Positions 36,131 to 47,805 of a stretch of DNA of 64,000 bases are shown here, one piece after another. The position numbers were made by a program, and so were the translations under genes. Every line of letters begins with the position of its first letter. Position 1 is the first letter of the stretch. This DNA is from Agelaius tricolor (taxonomy: Eukaryota; Chordata; Aves; Passeriformes; Icteridae): the NCBI GenBank assembly GCA_023055355.1, contig JALJCS010000002.1, positions 85,771,001-85,835,000 of the forward strand. The letters run 5' to 3'. The notes below the pieces were generated by a model. It was not told the origin of the DNA. It saw only the letters and a program-made list of their open reading frames with translations, and ran no database searches.

Positions 36131-36729
36131 TCTCCTTGGAAAATTTTGGTCATTTTCTAGGAGTTCAGTTTTCATACACTGTTCCTGGGTAGTTTGAAAC
36201 AAGATTAGTGCTTACTTGGGTTTCAAAAAGAAAGGAAAAAAAAAATCTTTGTTCAACTAATGACGTAAGAAAAGCTGGGACCTTCATTTTTCTCTCTGTC
36301 AGGCTTTTCCAGGGTTCTGATTTGTATCCATTTTGACAAGGTTGTTCCTACTGATGCTAAAGAATCTCTTAACATTCTCAAATGGAAAATTACTGTGCTA
36401 AAGCCAGACGAGCCTAGTGAATTATCTATTTTTATGCAGTGTCCTCAGCATCTGAGTGAGAAGCAAAAGAGCAGTTGGCACCTCAGTGGCTGTTTGGATG
36501 GAAAATATATGAGTCCCCTCTTCAATTCCTAAAAGGTGCCTTTATCCTCAAGTGCATTGGACAGCAATAGCACCAGTTTTCTGCCTGCATGATCAGAAGA
36601 CACCCTCCCACCCTGGGGATAATACCATTGCTAAAACATTTTAGCACCTCAGCAGCAGAGCTCAGGGGTTATCATCACCTTCATACAGAAGCAAAGGAAG
36701 AAAGGAGTTGTTGCTCCCTAGTTGCACAA
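36131..36729. other. Unique non-coding DNA
   Basis: I see nothing recognisable in this stretch before the short CR1 tail. Confidence 0.5.
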
Positions 36730-36782
36730 TGGCTTCAATGATCTTTGTGGGCCCCTTCCAACTCAGGATATTCTATGATTCT
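36730..36782 (+). mobile_element. CR1 3' tail, plus strand (about 50 bp)
   Basis: The sequence from TGATCTTTGTGGGCCCCTTC to ATATTCTATGATTCT is the terminal piece of a CR1 element. It includes two ATTCTATG-type terminal repeat units. It matches the ends of the CR1 copies at 12.5 kb and 58.1 kb. CR1 insertion commonly aborts early, so such very short copies are expected. Confidence 0.88.
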
Positions 36783-37446
36783 TTTTACTTTCCAAAGAGA
36801 AGACCATTGGCACTCATCCCTTGGAGCCTTAGTCTCAGCCTCCATGGATCTCCCATACACTTTTTTTTTTCACTTTCTCATGTCCCACAGCTGTATGCCA
36901 AGTTTTAAATCCTTAAGATTAGGGATATCAACACTACTGGTGCCAAATGGCAAAAACTCAAGATTAAGGGCTTGTTCTACACTATAACTGAAAAATTTAA
37001 GCAATTCCAGGAATTTCAGGTGTGTTAGCTTCACATTTACAACTGAGATTTTTTTCAAGAACACTTTGTTGTTGGAGCTGAAAGTCTACAACATTCTTCT
37101 AAATTTACCTCTGGTGGGAGTTTTTAGCTGAAAGTTTCTCTTTGAAAGGATAAAATTAATCTGGGAAGGACCTCAAGTGTCAGAGGAATATTCCTTGTCT
37201 TAGTGCAAGGTCACCTTTAACCAGGTTATAAGGGTGTATTTTACCCAAGCTGAGGTATGTACAACAAAGATGTCTACATCTAAGCTGATCTCTCATTGGT
37301 TTAGGAATTCTAATATCTGTGGCAAATAAAATGTAGAGAAAAACTGGTACACCCCAACCCCGTCTTTGTCCTAGGACGCAATGGATGCACTGTGAGGATC
37401 CACTGACTGTGCTTACTGAATTTCCACAGATAAGACTGGAATTTGA

Positions 37447-37481
37447 AAACAAACAAAACAAACCAACAAACAAACAAAAAA
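37447..37481. repeat. (CAAA)n microsatellite
   Basis: The tract is an imperfect CAAA/ACAA repeat of about 35 bp with one CC interruption. Confidence 0.8.
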
Positions 37482-39400
37482 TCAGGTGCAGGTACAACCT
37501 TGTAGAGTTTAAAGCCAGGAGAACCAAACCCCATTCCATCTCTTTGGGTGTATGTAACTATTTATCTCGTTCCAGTGCAGCTGGTGGAGCCTTGGCTGGT
37601 AGAGTTTAGGATGCAGTTTGTCTGGTCAGATGTGGACACTTGTGCGCTGATGGGATGGGACACACCCAAATCTCCAATGACCAACCAGTTCTCCAAGGCT
37701 CTGTTGGGTGTATCCTCCAATGTCAAAGCCAACACCATTCCCAAAATCTTTATTTGTTGCTAAGAGTCCTCACGTTCCCCCTATATAATTCATGTCACCA
37801 CTTTGTACCTTTCACCTCAGAGATTTGGTAGCTTTATGCCACAGACTGCAATTTTCCAATGAAAGCCCATCAGTCCATTCCAAACCCAATATGGACACAG
37901 GAAACAGAATATATCCTCCAGTCATGTAGCAGTCTTTTTCATATTTGAATATTGTGCAAACAAAATTATAATTTGGCAGAAACTGGGCTATTTTAAAAAT
38001 TGGTCACTTAAATGCGTGTGTCTTCACCTAATACAAAACTGCTACGTCTGTCCTGGAAATCTTTTTTTCATAGTTGATCTGTAAATATTTTCATTCTAAT
38101 ATGATAAAAATATTTTTTTCCAGCTATTTCCAGCTTCAAAGTATTATGCAGAGTGTGCTACACTGGAAAAAAAAATTTTTAAAATCCTATTTTTCTGTAC
38201 TGAAAATATAAGAAAATTATGAACAACCTAACAGTCTGTTCAATGACATTTCTAGCAGAAAAGCAAGTACCACAAACTTGTTGTCACCAATAGTTTCTGT
38301 TCCTTTTAACTTCTTCCTGACTGAGCTGTTCTCAAGCCCTGTACCTTGGACTAAGTTACTCCTTCTTCCCTAAATATTGTGACTTTGTGTCTCTCACAAA
38401 AGTTATATGAAGTAAGGAAGAATTACTGTCTACATGAGACTTTGCAAGCTTCTTCAAACAGACATTGTTTAGCCAAGGAAAATTTAAACTAGTGAAAGCA
38501 ATGCATATATTACTTTTTTAAACCAATGTGGGTTTTTTTCTTTAGGGGTATGCGTATAAAGACACATACAGAGATTTTTATGCATATACAAATAATGCAT
38601 TTTCTTTTAGAGTACTGTGTACGGTGATTATAAAATATGGCCTTAAAATCCCATAGAACTTTTCTGTTATTGACTATAATTTGCTACAATCAGACTGAAA
38701 TCTTTTGTATGTAATTCATTGATAATCAAATGGTTTGCCCTTGTCTATCCTCCCTTATCTTGATCCTGTTTAACTTCCAATCATTTTCCTTTAAACTTGC
38801 AATTTCTCAGATCAACACTATTTGAATTTATATCCTATAGGAAGCTATTTACCTGGATATATCTATTTTTTCATGAAAGCCACCACTGGCAATACTAATA
38901 CTGGCAAATTCCTGTATGCAAATATGTTTCTACCATCTCTGTGTTTGAGGTCATATTTACCCTGATGTACTGATCCTTTAAGTTCAGTCCAGTTTGTTTT
39001 GGTCACTTCATTTGTTTATTTTTTCAACTCTGAAATGAATGAAATCTAGTAAGCTATCAAAAGAAGATTTTTAAGAAGTATGTGCCATGTGTACCATCTC
39101 CATGAACACTGCCAGTGGAAAGTCACATATAAAAATGAATGGTCTATTTCCAACTGCTAATAAATATTTGGTTCCATTTTGTGAGGAGGAAGCATACACA
39201 TTGCCTGTGAAAATCAACTAAAGTTCTACAAACAGAAGACTTCCAGAATCAGGTACATATGCTCTAGACTGATACTCGGAACATTAAATAGAAATACTCC
39301 ATAAATTTGACTGTATCTCTTTTATCTGAACAACCCAGTTGGGTTATGCAGTAAAATTGTAGCATCACTTTAAAAAAGAGAATTGATCAGAATGCTTATC

Positions 39401-39419
39401 TTTTTTTTTTTTTTTTTTT
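39401..39419. repeat. Homopolymer run of 19 T
   Basis: Nineteen T in a row are followed by GTAGTAC. There is no adjoining retroposon body that would make it a poly-A tail. Confidence 0.9.
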
Positions 39420-42400
39420 GTAGTACTAAAACCATTCCACTTTTCTTTTTCCCCAACCTTTTATTTTGAGGCATGCTGGGCATTGCTTTTTATGGAAACT
39501 ATTGGATTAGGTCTATGTTTAGGAAAGCATTAAACACATGGCTAAATAAAAAAAAGGCAAGTATTCTCCTTGAAATCAATGGGCCTGCTTCTAAAATTAA
39601 AGTTAAGCATCTGTTTAAGTATTTCTTGGCCTGGGTCTGCAATTCACACACAGATGGACTAACAGTGGTAGTAAGTTTCAAGATGTCATAATGACAAAAA
39701 AGCCTCCATTAGATCGTTAATCTATCTAGATATTTATATGGCATCCATCTCCATAAAAACTGCAGTACCTATCTTAGGGCAGCCAAGAGTGAGGTCATAT
39801 AATTCCCCTGAATCCAGCCTAATTACTGGCTCTTCATTGCTGGCCTTCCAGGGCAGCTAGCTGTGCCACCCCGAATAATTACATGGACACTCTGCATCCA
39901 CTGCTCCTGGCTCCTCAAAACAATCTCACTGGCTTTGCACTGAAGGAAAAGGAGAATTTGTCAAAGAGAAATGTGCTGCTCAGCTAAGGACAGCTTCCAG
40001 ACAAGGGACAACCAGAAGGAACTGGCAACAAGACCTTCTTAAACCACTCCGTCCATAAAAGTCTGTCTCATTCGTTCCTACATGCCACCTCCCTCCAAAG
40101 CTATGAACATGTTTCCTGTAAAGCTCCCCCTCTTTCTACCTTCAAACTCTGTTGACTGTAAATCATCCCATAGTTCACTAGTTAGCTGGCTTCATATTCA
40201 TAACACAACAAATATTTCCCCTCCAGCATCAAGTCATGCAGGCTCCATGGGATATAATTTCTGAAGTAAAGCAGTGATCTTCGAGACAGAAGTTGCTTTC
40301 CACTCCACAAAGGAGAAGGGTTTGTTAATCGTGCAACTATTTAAAAGTCACTCCCAAGATGTGCACCTGAGCTCAGAGTCTGTAATTTATAATCTACCCA
40401 CCCACACACGTGCACTGCAATCAGATCACTGTTCCCACAGAAAATAAACATGCTGAAACACAAGACCCAGCACTCTTCCAAGCAGTGATAAAACTTTTAA
40501 AAGATACAGGGTGATTTCATAACATCTCTCGGTAGCATAGGGCAGGGACAAATGTACCCTCACTTGCTGTGGAGTGTTAGCTCAAATGTACAGACATAAG
40601 GAGAGAGAGTTTCCTTTGATCTCATCTCATCTTTACAAATCAGGTCTTGATATGATGGAAGCAAAGTTCCCAATGCCAAAAGATGAGTGGTTCAAAAAAC
40701 TCTCTTAGTGAAAGGATTGAGAGCTACTCTAAAAAACCTTCTCAACATGTCATTTTCTCATCATGTATTACCTCTAACATGAAGTAAACCTACAGTGGGG
40801 AGGAACTGACTGCAAAAAAAAACAGTAGAAAGGTTTTGGTAGAGCACTCTAACAAGAAACTCAAAATAAAATAGTGTCTTTTAAAATAATCTCAGTGCCT
40901 ACATGCAGTTGAACGACTGAAGGGCTTTGTGGCAGCCATGGAACATGATCAGTTATAAACATGTTATTCCACATAAACTTATTTGTCATGGAACCACACC
41001 TTGCAGGAGGCAGCAGTTGTGTCTTTGGAAGACTGTGGTAAATCGTGTAACAGCCAGTTACATAATGTGCACCTAGTTCAACTTTTTACCTCTGTTTAGG
41101 ATGAAGATAAGCGCTGGTATACCTGCATTTTTCAAAAGACAATTATTCCATTTTTTCAACTAATTTCAAAAAAGTGCCAAATTCTTGTTGGCATTCGGGT
41201 GTGTGTCCTCACCAAAATAACCATGAACTTGAGTGTTCTTTAGTAGGGAAGATAGCTCTAAAAGTTCCTGGCACTGGAGTACCTAAGCACATCATAAATA
41301 TTAATGGAGTTATCCTTTTAACTTTTCTATGAGTCTTTATTACCCCCATTTTGCAAAGTGAGAATTGAATTTCAAAGTCACTTGCCCAAGGCAATATGGG
41401 AATTTTGTACTGGTGTCAGGATGGAGCCCACATTTCTGGAGTCCTCATCCAAAGTGTCTTTTTCTACCCTCTCCTGATAGACACAAAAGAAATTTTTGTA
41501 CCTCAGTATTTTCTGTTGGTCTGCTTCTAAGTTATTGCCTCCTACTTGTGATCATAAAGCATGCCAAAGTGAGCTCTTATTTTCAGGTAAGAGATAGCAC
41601 CTCTGTGCAAGGGGACCAGGATTTAATTTGCAGCCTTGCTCTCTCCTTGGCTGTCAGGAAGCACAGGCCCTGAAGAAAAAAGGAGTGCTCTGTGTTGCAC
41701 AACCTATAGTGATTGCTCTGGATGATTAAGAAGTGGTATTAATACATTCCATGGATGAACTATCCAATCTTCCTTAGCCTGAGGGATAGAAACTAAAATC
41801 CTGGGCCTAGATGGAGAATTCAAAAGAGTTGAAGAGAATCCCTGGAGAACAAAGTAATTTGTTTTCCTTTACTTTGATTACACTGACCAAATACACAAAA
41901 ATATACCAAATGTCTTGAAATTAAGAAAAATGACCATATCTCACCCAAAGAGCCTTTCATACCTGATGTTTTCAGGTTTTTGGGTTCACATCTCTGAAGT
42001 TTTACTCTAAATTCAATGCACTCAGAGATGCACATCAAAGCCTACCCAGAACTGCTGTCCTTAGTTCAAGACCAAATAGTCTGATTTTCCTACTGTATCA
42101 TAACTATGGCTAGATTTGCTCAAAATTTACTCCAGAGTTCAGGCAAGACCCTTAACTTACCCAGTACAAGGTTGAGATTTGTAATTCTAGGCACAATCAG
42201 AAACATGAGGTAGAAGAATTTACAGATCTCCAAGGTGACATCTCAGTGCTCACATTGCTGAGGGGCTGTTAAGCATCTAATGCACAAAATAGTAAAATAT
42301 TTATGTCAATATTTTAAAACAGAATGATAAATTATGTATTTAAGACCATTTAAGTTGAATATGCACATCTTAATCATAAACTGGTGGTTTAGCAAATATT

Positions 42401-43490
42401 GCAGTGATTGATACTGAGATTTAAAAGCAATGTTCCATAGCTCTCACTTTGGGAAGCAGGAGGCTTGTGATGCAAATCAGATGCATTTGAGAGGAGAACC
42501 AGCCTAAAATATCTGCAGTGATGTCTAACCTTCATCTTGTAGATACTTATCCCCACTGTCTCATCACATTTTTAAAAAATCTTCATGGTCTTGTGACTTC
42601 CAAGTTCATGACTTCTCCTGTCTCATCTGCACTTGAAGTGTCTCCTGAATTGATGTTATTAAGTGCTTCTAGCCTAATGAAATAGATCTTTCTTTTCCCC
42701 CATGGCTATAAAGATGCTAAGGGGTAAGAAATTCTTTAGTATTTAGTGGCTTTTTCCACCAGTACATCCAGGTATTCAGACACAAATATCTTGATACCAC
42801 TTGGCTGATGTTCAAAGAAAATTTTCTGTTCTGGGTTTCAGTGTGGCCCTTTACAATGATGGAAACCATCTGTTAAGCTGGGGTGTAGAATGAATAATCT
42901 TCAGAATTTGAGGATACTTTTGTCCTTGAACACTATTTGGTTTCTGGTCCTCAGTAGTTTCAAATCACCCTTAGAAAAAAAAATAATCCCAGTTAGAATT
43001 AAACTTCATACACACTTTGAACTCCTATAGAAACTGGGAATGTTCCTCCACACCAACATTAGACAGAGTCTGTAGGGCACAATCTCCTCCATAATGCTTA
43101 GGTCATATGGGGATATTCCTTTGTATACTTATTAATTAAGGTGTCATGAATTAATTAGGCACAATGCCACTAAAAAAGCTATGATAAGCAGTGCATCTTA
43201 TATGCTAATAGTATGGGCGTCTCTTACATAAGTGAATCATCCCTATTTCCCAAATCAGCAATTTTGCTGTGCCCTGTGGGTGAATGTCTTTCATAGAAAT
43301 TATTCCCAGAACTTCTTTAAAGAACATCTGAGACAGCACTGTAACACCACTAATTTATCTTTCCACACCTATGTTGGAGCCCGTTTGGCCAAGAGTTCTT
43401 TTACTCATGTCTCCACCCCAGGTGTGAGGTCCTACTCCTGCCTTTCAGTTGTCTTTGGGATCATGGCCCAGTCACAGCTCCCTCTATTTA

Positions 43491-43526
43491 CCTGGATATA
43501 TCCTGGATATATCCTGGATATATCCT
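43491..43526. repeat. 11-bp minisatellite, three copies
   Basis: Three perfect tandem copies of CCTGGATATAT are followed by a partial CCT. The unit contains the self-complementary ATAT. It produces a short repeated peptide in open frames on both strands, which I do not consider coding. Confidence 0.9.
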
Positions 43527-46500
43527 CCTTCTATGTAGACTGAAACCACTGCTCCTGATGGAGGCTTTGTACCCAAAGGGCAGTGCTCTGCCCTCAGAGC
43601 AACCTCCCCTTTTTCTGAAAGACTCCCAGGAACAGGCACAAATTGAAATGAACTGGAGTACCCATTCTTTTCAAAGCTGAGTTTTCTGAGGAGATGAAAT
43701 TGTAAGCTCTGATGATAAAAAAAAAACAATTCAACTTCTAAGAAAGTTACGTACTAAAGGAAACCACATCCGAGTGAAAGAAAAATGCTGAAAATGTGAT
43801 AAGGTTAAATAAAAAAGGTCAAACTGTCAAGTCATGCCAGATATTTCAAGGAGTAAAAATGGCACCTGTAACTACAACATCTTGGCAGGATAAAGGATAA
43901 ACGTGGGTGGCAAGTGCTCAGCATCTCTGAAAATTAAGGCAGTTATTGATGCAGACTGATGAGGTTGCCTCAGTCCTGAAAGGTTTGCCTTGTTTGGGAT
44001 TTTGTTTGTTTGTTTGTTTTCTTGTCCTTTTTTTCCCTGAGGATTTAATGAAATGATAGTAAGTTAAAAAGTTATCATGCCTCATCTGCTGTCCTGCTAT
44101 TCTATACTGTCTCCAGATCCAGATGAGTTGACTTACTCCTCTCTCAGGGAGAGGCAGGTTCCTTTGTGTTACCTGATGTTATGTATTATCAGCACTTCCT
44201 TTCATTGCAAGGCACCTGTGGACATCTACAGTATGAGCACATGTGACCTGAGGCATTTTGGCAAGCCTATATGGAAAAAAGTAGGCATCTCTGTATTATG
44301 AAGTACCATAGCAGTTTAAAAAATCTGTGTATCACTCTGGGGATCTGCCTTTGGAACTTAAGCAAGTAAGTAACTTTTCGGGTCCCATCCAAAATGTTTT
44401 GCCTGAGATTGCACAGGAGAACTGCCAAAATGATCTCTAAGCAGCTCAAATCACAGATAAAACCTCTGCCATAATGCATCCTTTCGTCATTTATGGCTAA
44501 TTTAATCTCCCCTATCTGGACTCTGCTCAGCTAGGATTGACAGCAGTGTAAATCACTGCAATAATGCCCCTCCAAAAGCTGCACACAGTACATTTTTACT
44601 TTGCCTAGTAATACATCAAAGAAGAGAGACAGAAGAGACAAAAGACATTATTAGGATTGACCTAACCTGCTTTGCTTAAAAAGCATCTACAGCAAAGCAA
44701 GATGGGCTGAAATGTTGAAGAAAGAGCCACATACATTGCAGTTCTCTAAACCCAGAATCAGAGGGGTCTGCAGGCATCTCTATTGATTTAAATGAGTTTT
44801 GTATAAGATCTTTATACTGCATGGTTAAGAGATTTTGGGTAGGGTGAGCTGTCAAGGAAAGGATGTGGTTAAAATTACGTTTTGACAAAAAAAGGAAAAA
44901 CAAGATTTCCAAAGTACAGAGTGTTTTTGCTGTTTCCGGGATGCTTTCTGAGCCCCACTGTTCCTGTTGTGCTTTAATTCTTTTGTTACTACAACCACAA
45001 ACACTTTCTGGGCCAGGAAATCCAATGTCTTTGGAAGTAATCGTCTTTACACACAATAGACACAGAAAGTGTTGTCACCACCTGAGAAGCTCATATGGCT
45101 AAAAGGTTTGTGTGTAGATATTCCTGGGCCAGCAGTGGAGGGTGAAGTAAGCTAAGAAAAGAGCTAAGAGAGCGAATGAGGTAGATGCTTTTATAAACAA
45201 CATATTTTCTTACTAAGTGGTTTTCATTAAATTATAATTCTAGTATTTTAACTAAGTTAAAAATCAGCTGGATCCAGCCAAGTTCACACATGGCAGCAAG
45301 GAAGGGCAAGGGCAGAATCCAGGGATCCTGCCTGCTCTGTTCAAGAGTGATTAGTCAGACCCTCAGTTCTTCCATAAGATATTCCACACCTTAACTCTCA
45401 AAACACTATTTCAACAAAAGCCATGGAACACGGTTTTAGGAGAAGAAAGTAGCTAAGTCATGTCAAAGATCAGTGTCAGAGTAAAATATAATCCTAAATC
45501 ATCATGTCCTTAATTGCTTCTGACTGTGCCATTTCATACTAGCAAAAAAACAAAGTAGCAAAAAAGATATATTTAAGTTCTAAGATCATAATATTAAGGA
45601 AAACACAAACATGCTAATTAGTAAATTACCCAAATACAGTTTTTGCTTCTCAGACTACTGCTAGCCATTACCTTAAAGCTTGAAATAAGAGATCTGTCTG
45701 ATCTCAAATTGGCATTCAATGGGAGCAGGGATTTTGCATCTCTATCCAGATTGTTCTTTAACAGCATGTACATTCCTCAAATCTGAAAGGCCTTTTGGTC
45801 TTTTGCTCTCCTAGTCTCATCTTCTGAAGCATCAACAGGGTCCTCAATGGATCATTGCAAGGACACCAAGCCTGTCTCCATATACCTTTCTGCTAAGAGC
45901 ATGTAGGAGACAAACCTACAACCAGACATACATATGGGTGTGCAAGTGATCCACACAGAGGTTCAAACTTAGGGTCCTCTTTAGAAATGGAGTCCTCTCA
46001 AGGGAGCTGGCTGAGATCTGGCCAAAGAAAAGCATTGTAGATATAAAAATAGCAGAACCTAAATATTAGTCAAAAACCAGCTGGTTAAAACAGAGGTTTG
46101 AAAGTGAGGACTCTGCTCTCTTACAGAGTTGAATTCTTAAGTTGCACATGTGGGGAGACAGCTTTGCTGGATGCACTCCTTAGCTTTGGGACCTTTAAGC
46201 TCTCAGACTGCCACCAGCCTTGCAGCTTTGGGAGACCACAATCTCCTGCAACATGGGTTTGGGTGTCAGCACTACTAAAGCAAAGCAGAAGTCCTTAAAA
46301 GTGAATTTTGTTCAGAAATCTTGATGGCAACCTGACAGAGGACACCACTCTCCAGGGCTTATAGGAAAACTGGGAGCATAGGAACTCTGAAAGCATGATC
46401 AAAGTTCAGCTTATGTATGCTTTTCTTTTTCTACTAAATTATTTCTATTCTTTAAAATATTAAAATTGTTGTTTTGTTTTTTTAACTTCATAGTCCGTAA

Positions 46501-46587
46501 GAAATATATGAATTCTACTTTTGTTTGGAAATAGCAAAGGTTTTCCTCCTCCTCAACTCTAATTCATGCCCAGGGCTATGTTAATTA
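43527..46587. other. Unique non-coding DNA
   Basis: No gene is recognised. A (GTTT)n tract lies at 44001-44020. The longest open frame (44676-45056, minus, 126 codons) has no recognisable domain and overlaps other frames. Confidence 0.5.
44001..44020. repeat. (GTTT)n microsatellite
   Basis: Four to five TTTG/GTTT units lie in a row in a T-rich stretch. Confidence 0.8.
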
Positions 46588-47805
46588 ATCATACAATCAG
46601 GAAATCATAGAATAGTTTGCATTGAAAGGGGCTTTAAATACCATCAGGTCCCAAGTCATCAAGTTGTGTCCAGGGACACCTTTCAATAGACCAAGTTTGT
46701 CAAAACCTCATCCAGCCTGGCCTTCACATGTTCAGGAATGAGGCATCCACAACCAGTCTGGGCAACCTGTTCCAGTGTCTCATCACCCTCACAGTGAAGA
46801 ATTTCTTCTTATATCTGATATAAATCTACCCTCTTCCACTTTAAAGTCATTCCCCTTTTGTTCTATTGCTACCTGCCCTTGTAAAACAATTTTATCTCCA
46901 AGCTTTCTTGTAGCCCCCTTTAGGTACTGGAAGGCTGGTCTAAGGCTCTCCAGAGCCTTCCTTTCCCCAGGCTGAAAAGCCCCAACTCTTTCAGCCTGAC
47001 TTCATATGAAAGGTGCTCCAGCCCTCTGATCATCTTCATGACCCTCCTCTGCACTTGCTCATGCAGGTCCAGCAGGTCCCATATTCTTATGTTGGGGACC
47101 CCAGAGCTGGCACAGCACTCCCAGTGGGGTCTCAGCAGAGCACAGCAGAAGTGAGAATCATCTACCTTGACCTGCTGCCCACACTTGTTAACTTGCTGCA
47201 GCCCAGGACAGTGTTGGCTTTCTGGGCTGCCAGAGCACATTGCCAGGTCATGCTGGACTTCTCATCAGCCAAGACCCTCAAGCCCTTCTCCTCAGGGCTA
47301 CTCTCAGTCTGTTTTTCACCAGACCGTATTTGTGTGTGGGATTTCCCTGACCCAGGGGCAGGACCTTGCACCTGGCCTTGCTGAACTTCATGAGCTTCAC
47401 AGATCCCACCTCTCAAGCCTATCCAGGTCCCTGTGGATGGTGCCACTTCCCTCTGGCCTTTTGACTGTACCACGCAGCTGGGTGACATCAACAGACTTGC
47501 TGAGGGTGACCTTGATCCCAGTCCATGTCACCAACAAAGATTTTAAACAGCATGGGTCCCAATACTGACCCCAAGGAAAATCACCTTTCTCCTCTTGGAC
47601 ATCATGGCATTGGCTTGGAATTTGAGTGCGACCACCCAGCCAAACTCTTTTCTGCTGAGTGATCCACCCATCAAATCCATGTTCTTCCAGTTTAGAGACA
47701 AGAATGTTTTGTGAGCGTATCAAAAGCTTTGCACAAGTCCAGGTATGTTATGCTAAGGAGCTATTAATTTATTGCATTGACTCTGTAACATCTTTCTTTT
47801 TTTCC
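46588..47805 (-). mobile_element. CR1 LINE fragment, minus strand, about 1.2 kb
   Basis: This is a CR1 element in antisense orientation with its 3' end at the left. The terminal region reads ATCATAGAATAGTTTGC, and CTCATCCAGCCTGGCCTTCA follows near 46708. Landmarks of the ORF2 end include CCTTTCCCCAGGCTGAAAAG near 46960 and TGCTCCAGCCCTCTGATCATC near 47014. Further in are GGCAGGACCTTGCACCTGGC near 47362 and CATCAAATCCATGTTCTTCC near 47669. The right edge near 47800 is approximate and grades into A+T-rich DNA. The lineage differs from the copies at 11.4 and 57.8 kb by its 3' end. Confidence 0.92.
46920..47740 (-). pseudogene. Decayed CR1 ORF2 (reverse transcriptase) C-terminal part
   Basis: On the minus strand, the frame at 47397-47723 reads ILVSKLEEHGFDGW and then KSVDVTQLRG, where CR1 reverse transcriptases carry K-F-A-D-D-T-K-L-R-G. 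The second catalytic Asp is Val here. It continues with HRDLDRLERWDL. The frame at 46920-47240 reads VQRRVMKMIRGLEHLSYEVR followed by LKELGLFSL, the typical C-terminal signature. The two are in different frames with stops between them. The section between the RT fingers and the catalytic motif is also scrambled. It is a dead fragment with no coding ability. Confidence 0.85.

Larger units (their letters stand above)
36783..43490. other. Unique A+T-rich non-coding DNA
   Basis: No gene is supported. Overlapping frames at 37180-37539 (minus, 119 codons) and 41365-41673 (plus, 102 codons) have no recognised features. There is a (CAAA)n tract at 37447-37481 and a 19-T run at 39401-39419. Two TAATTA motifs lie close together at 43132-43158. 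Confidence 0.5.
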
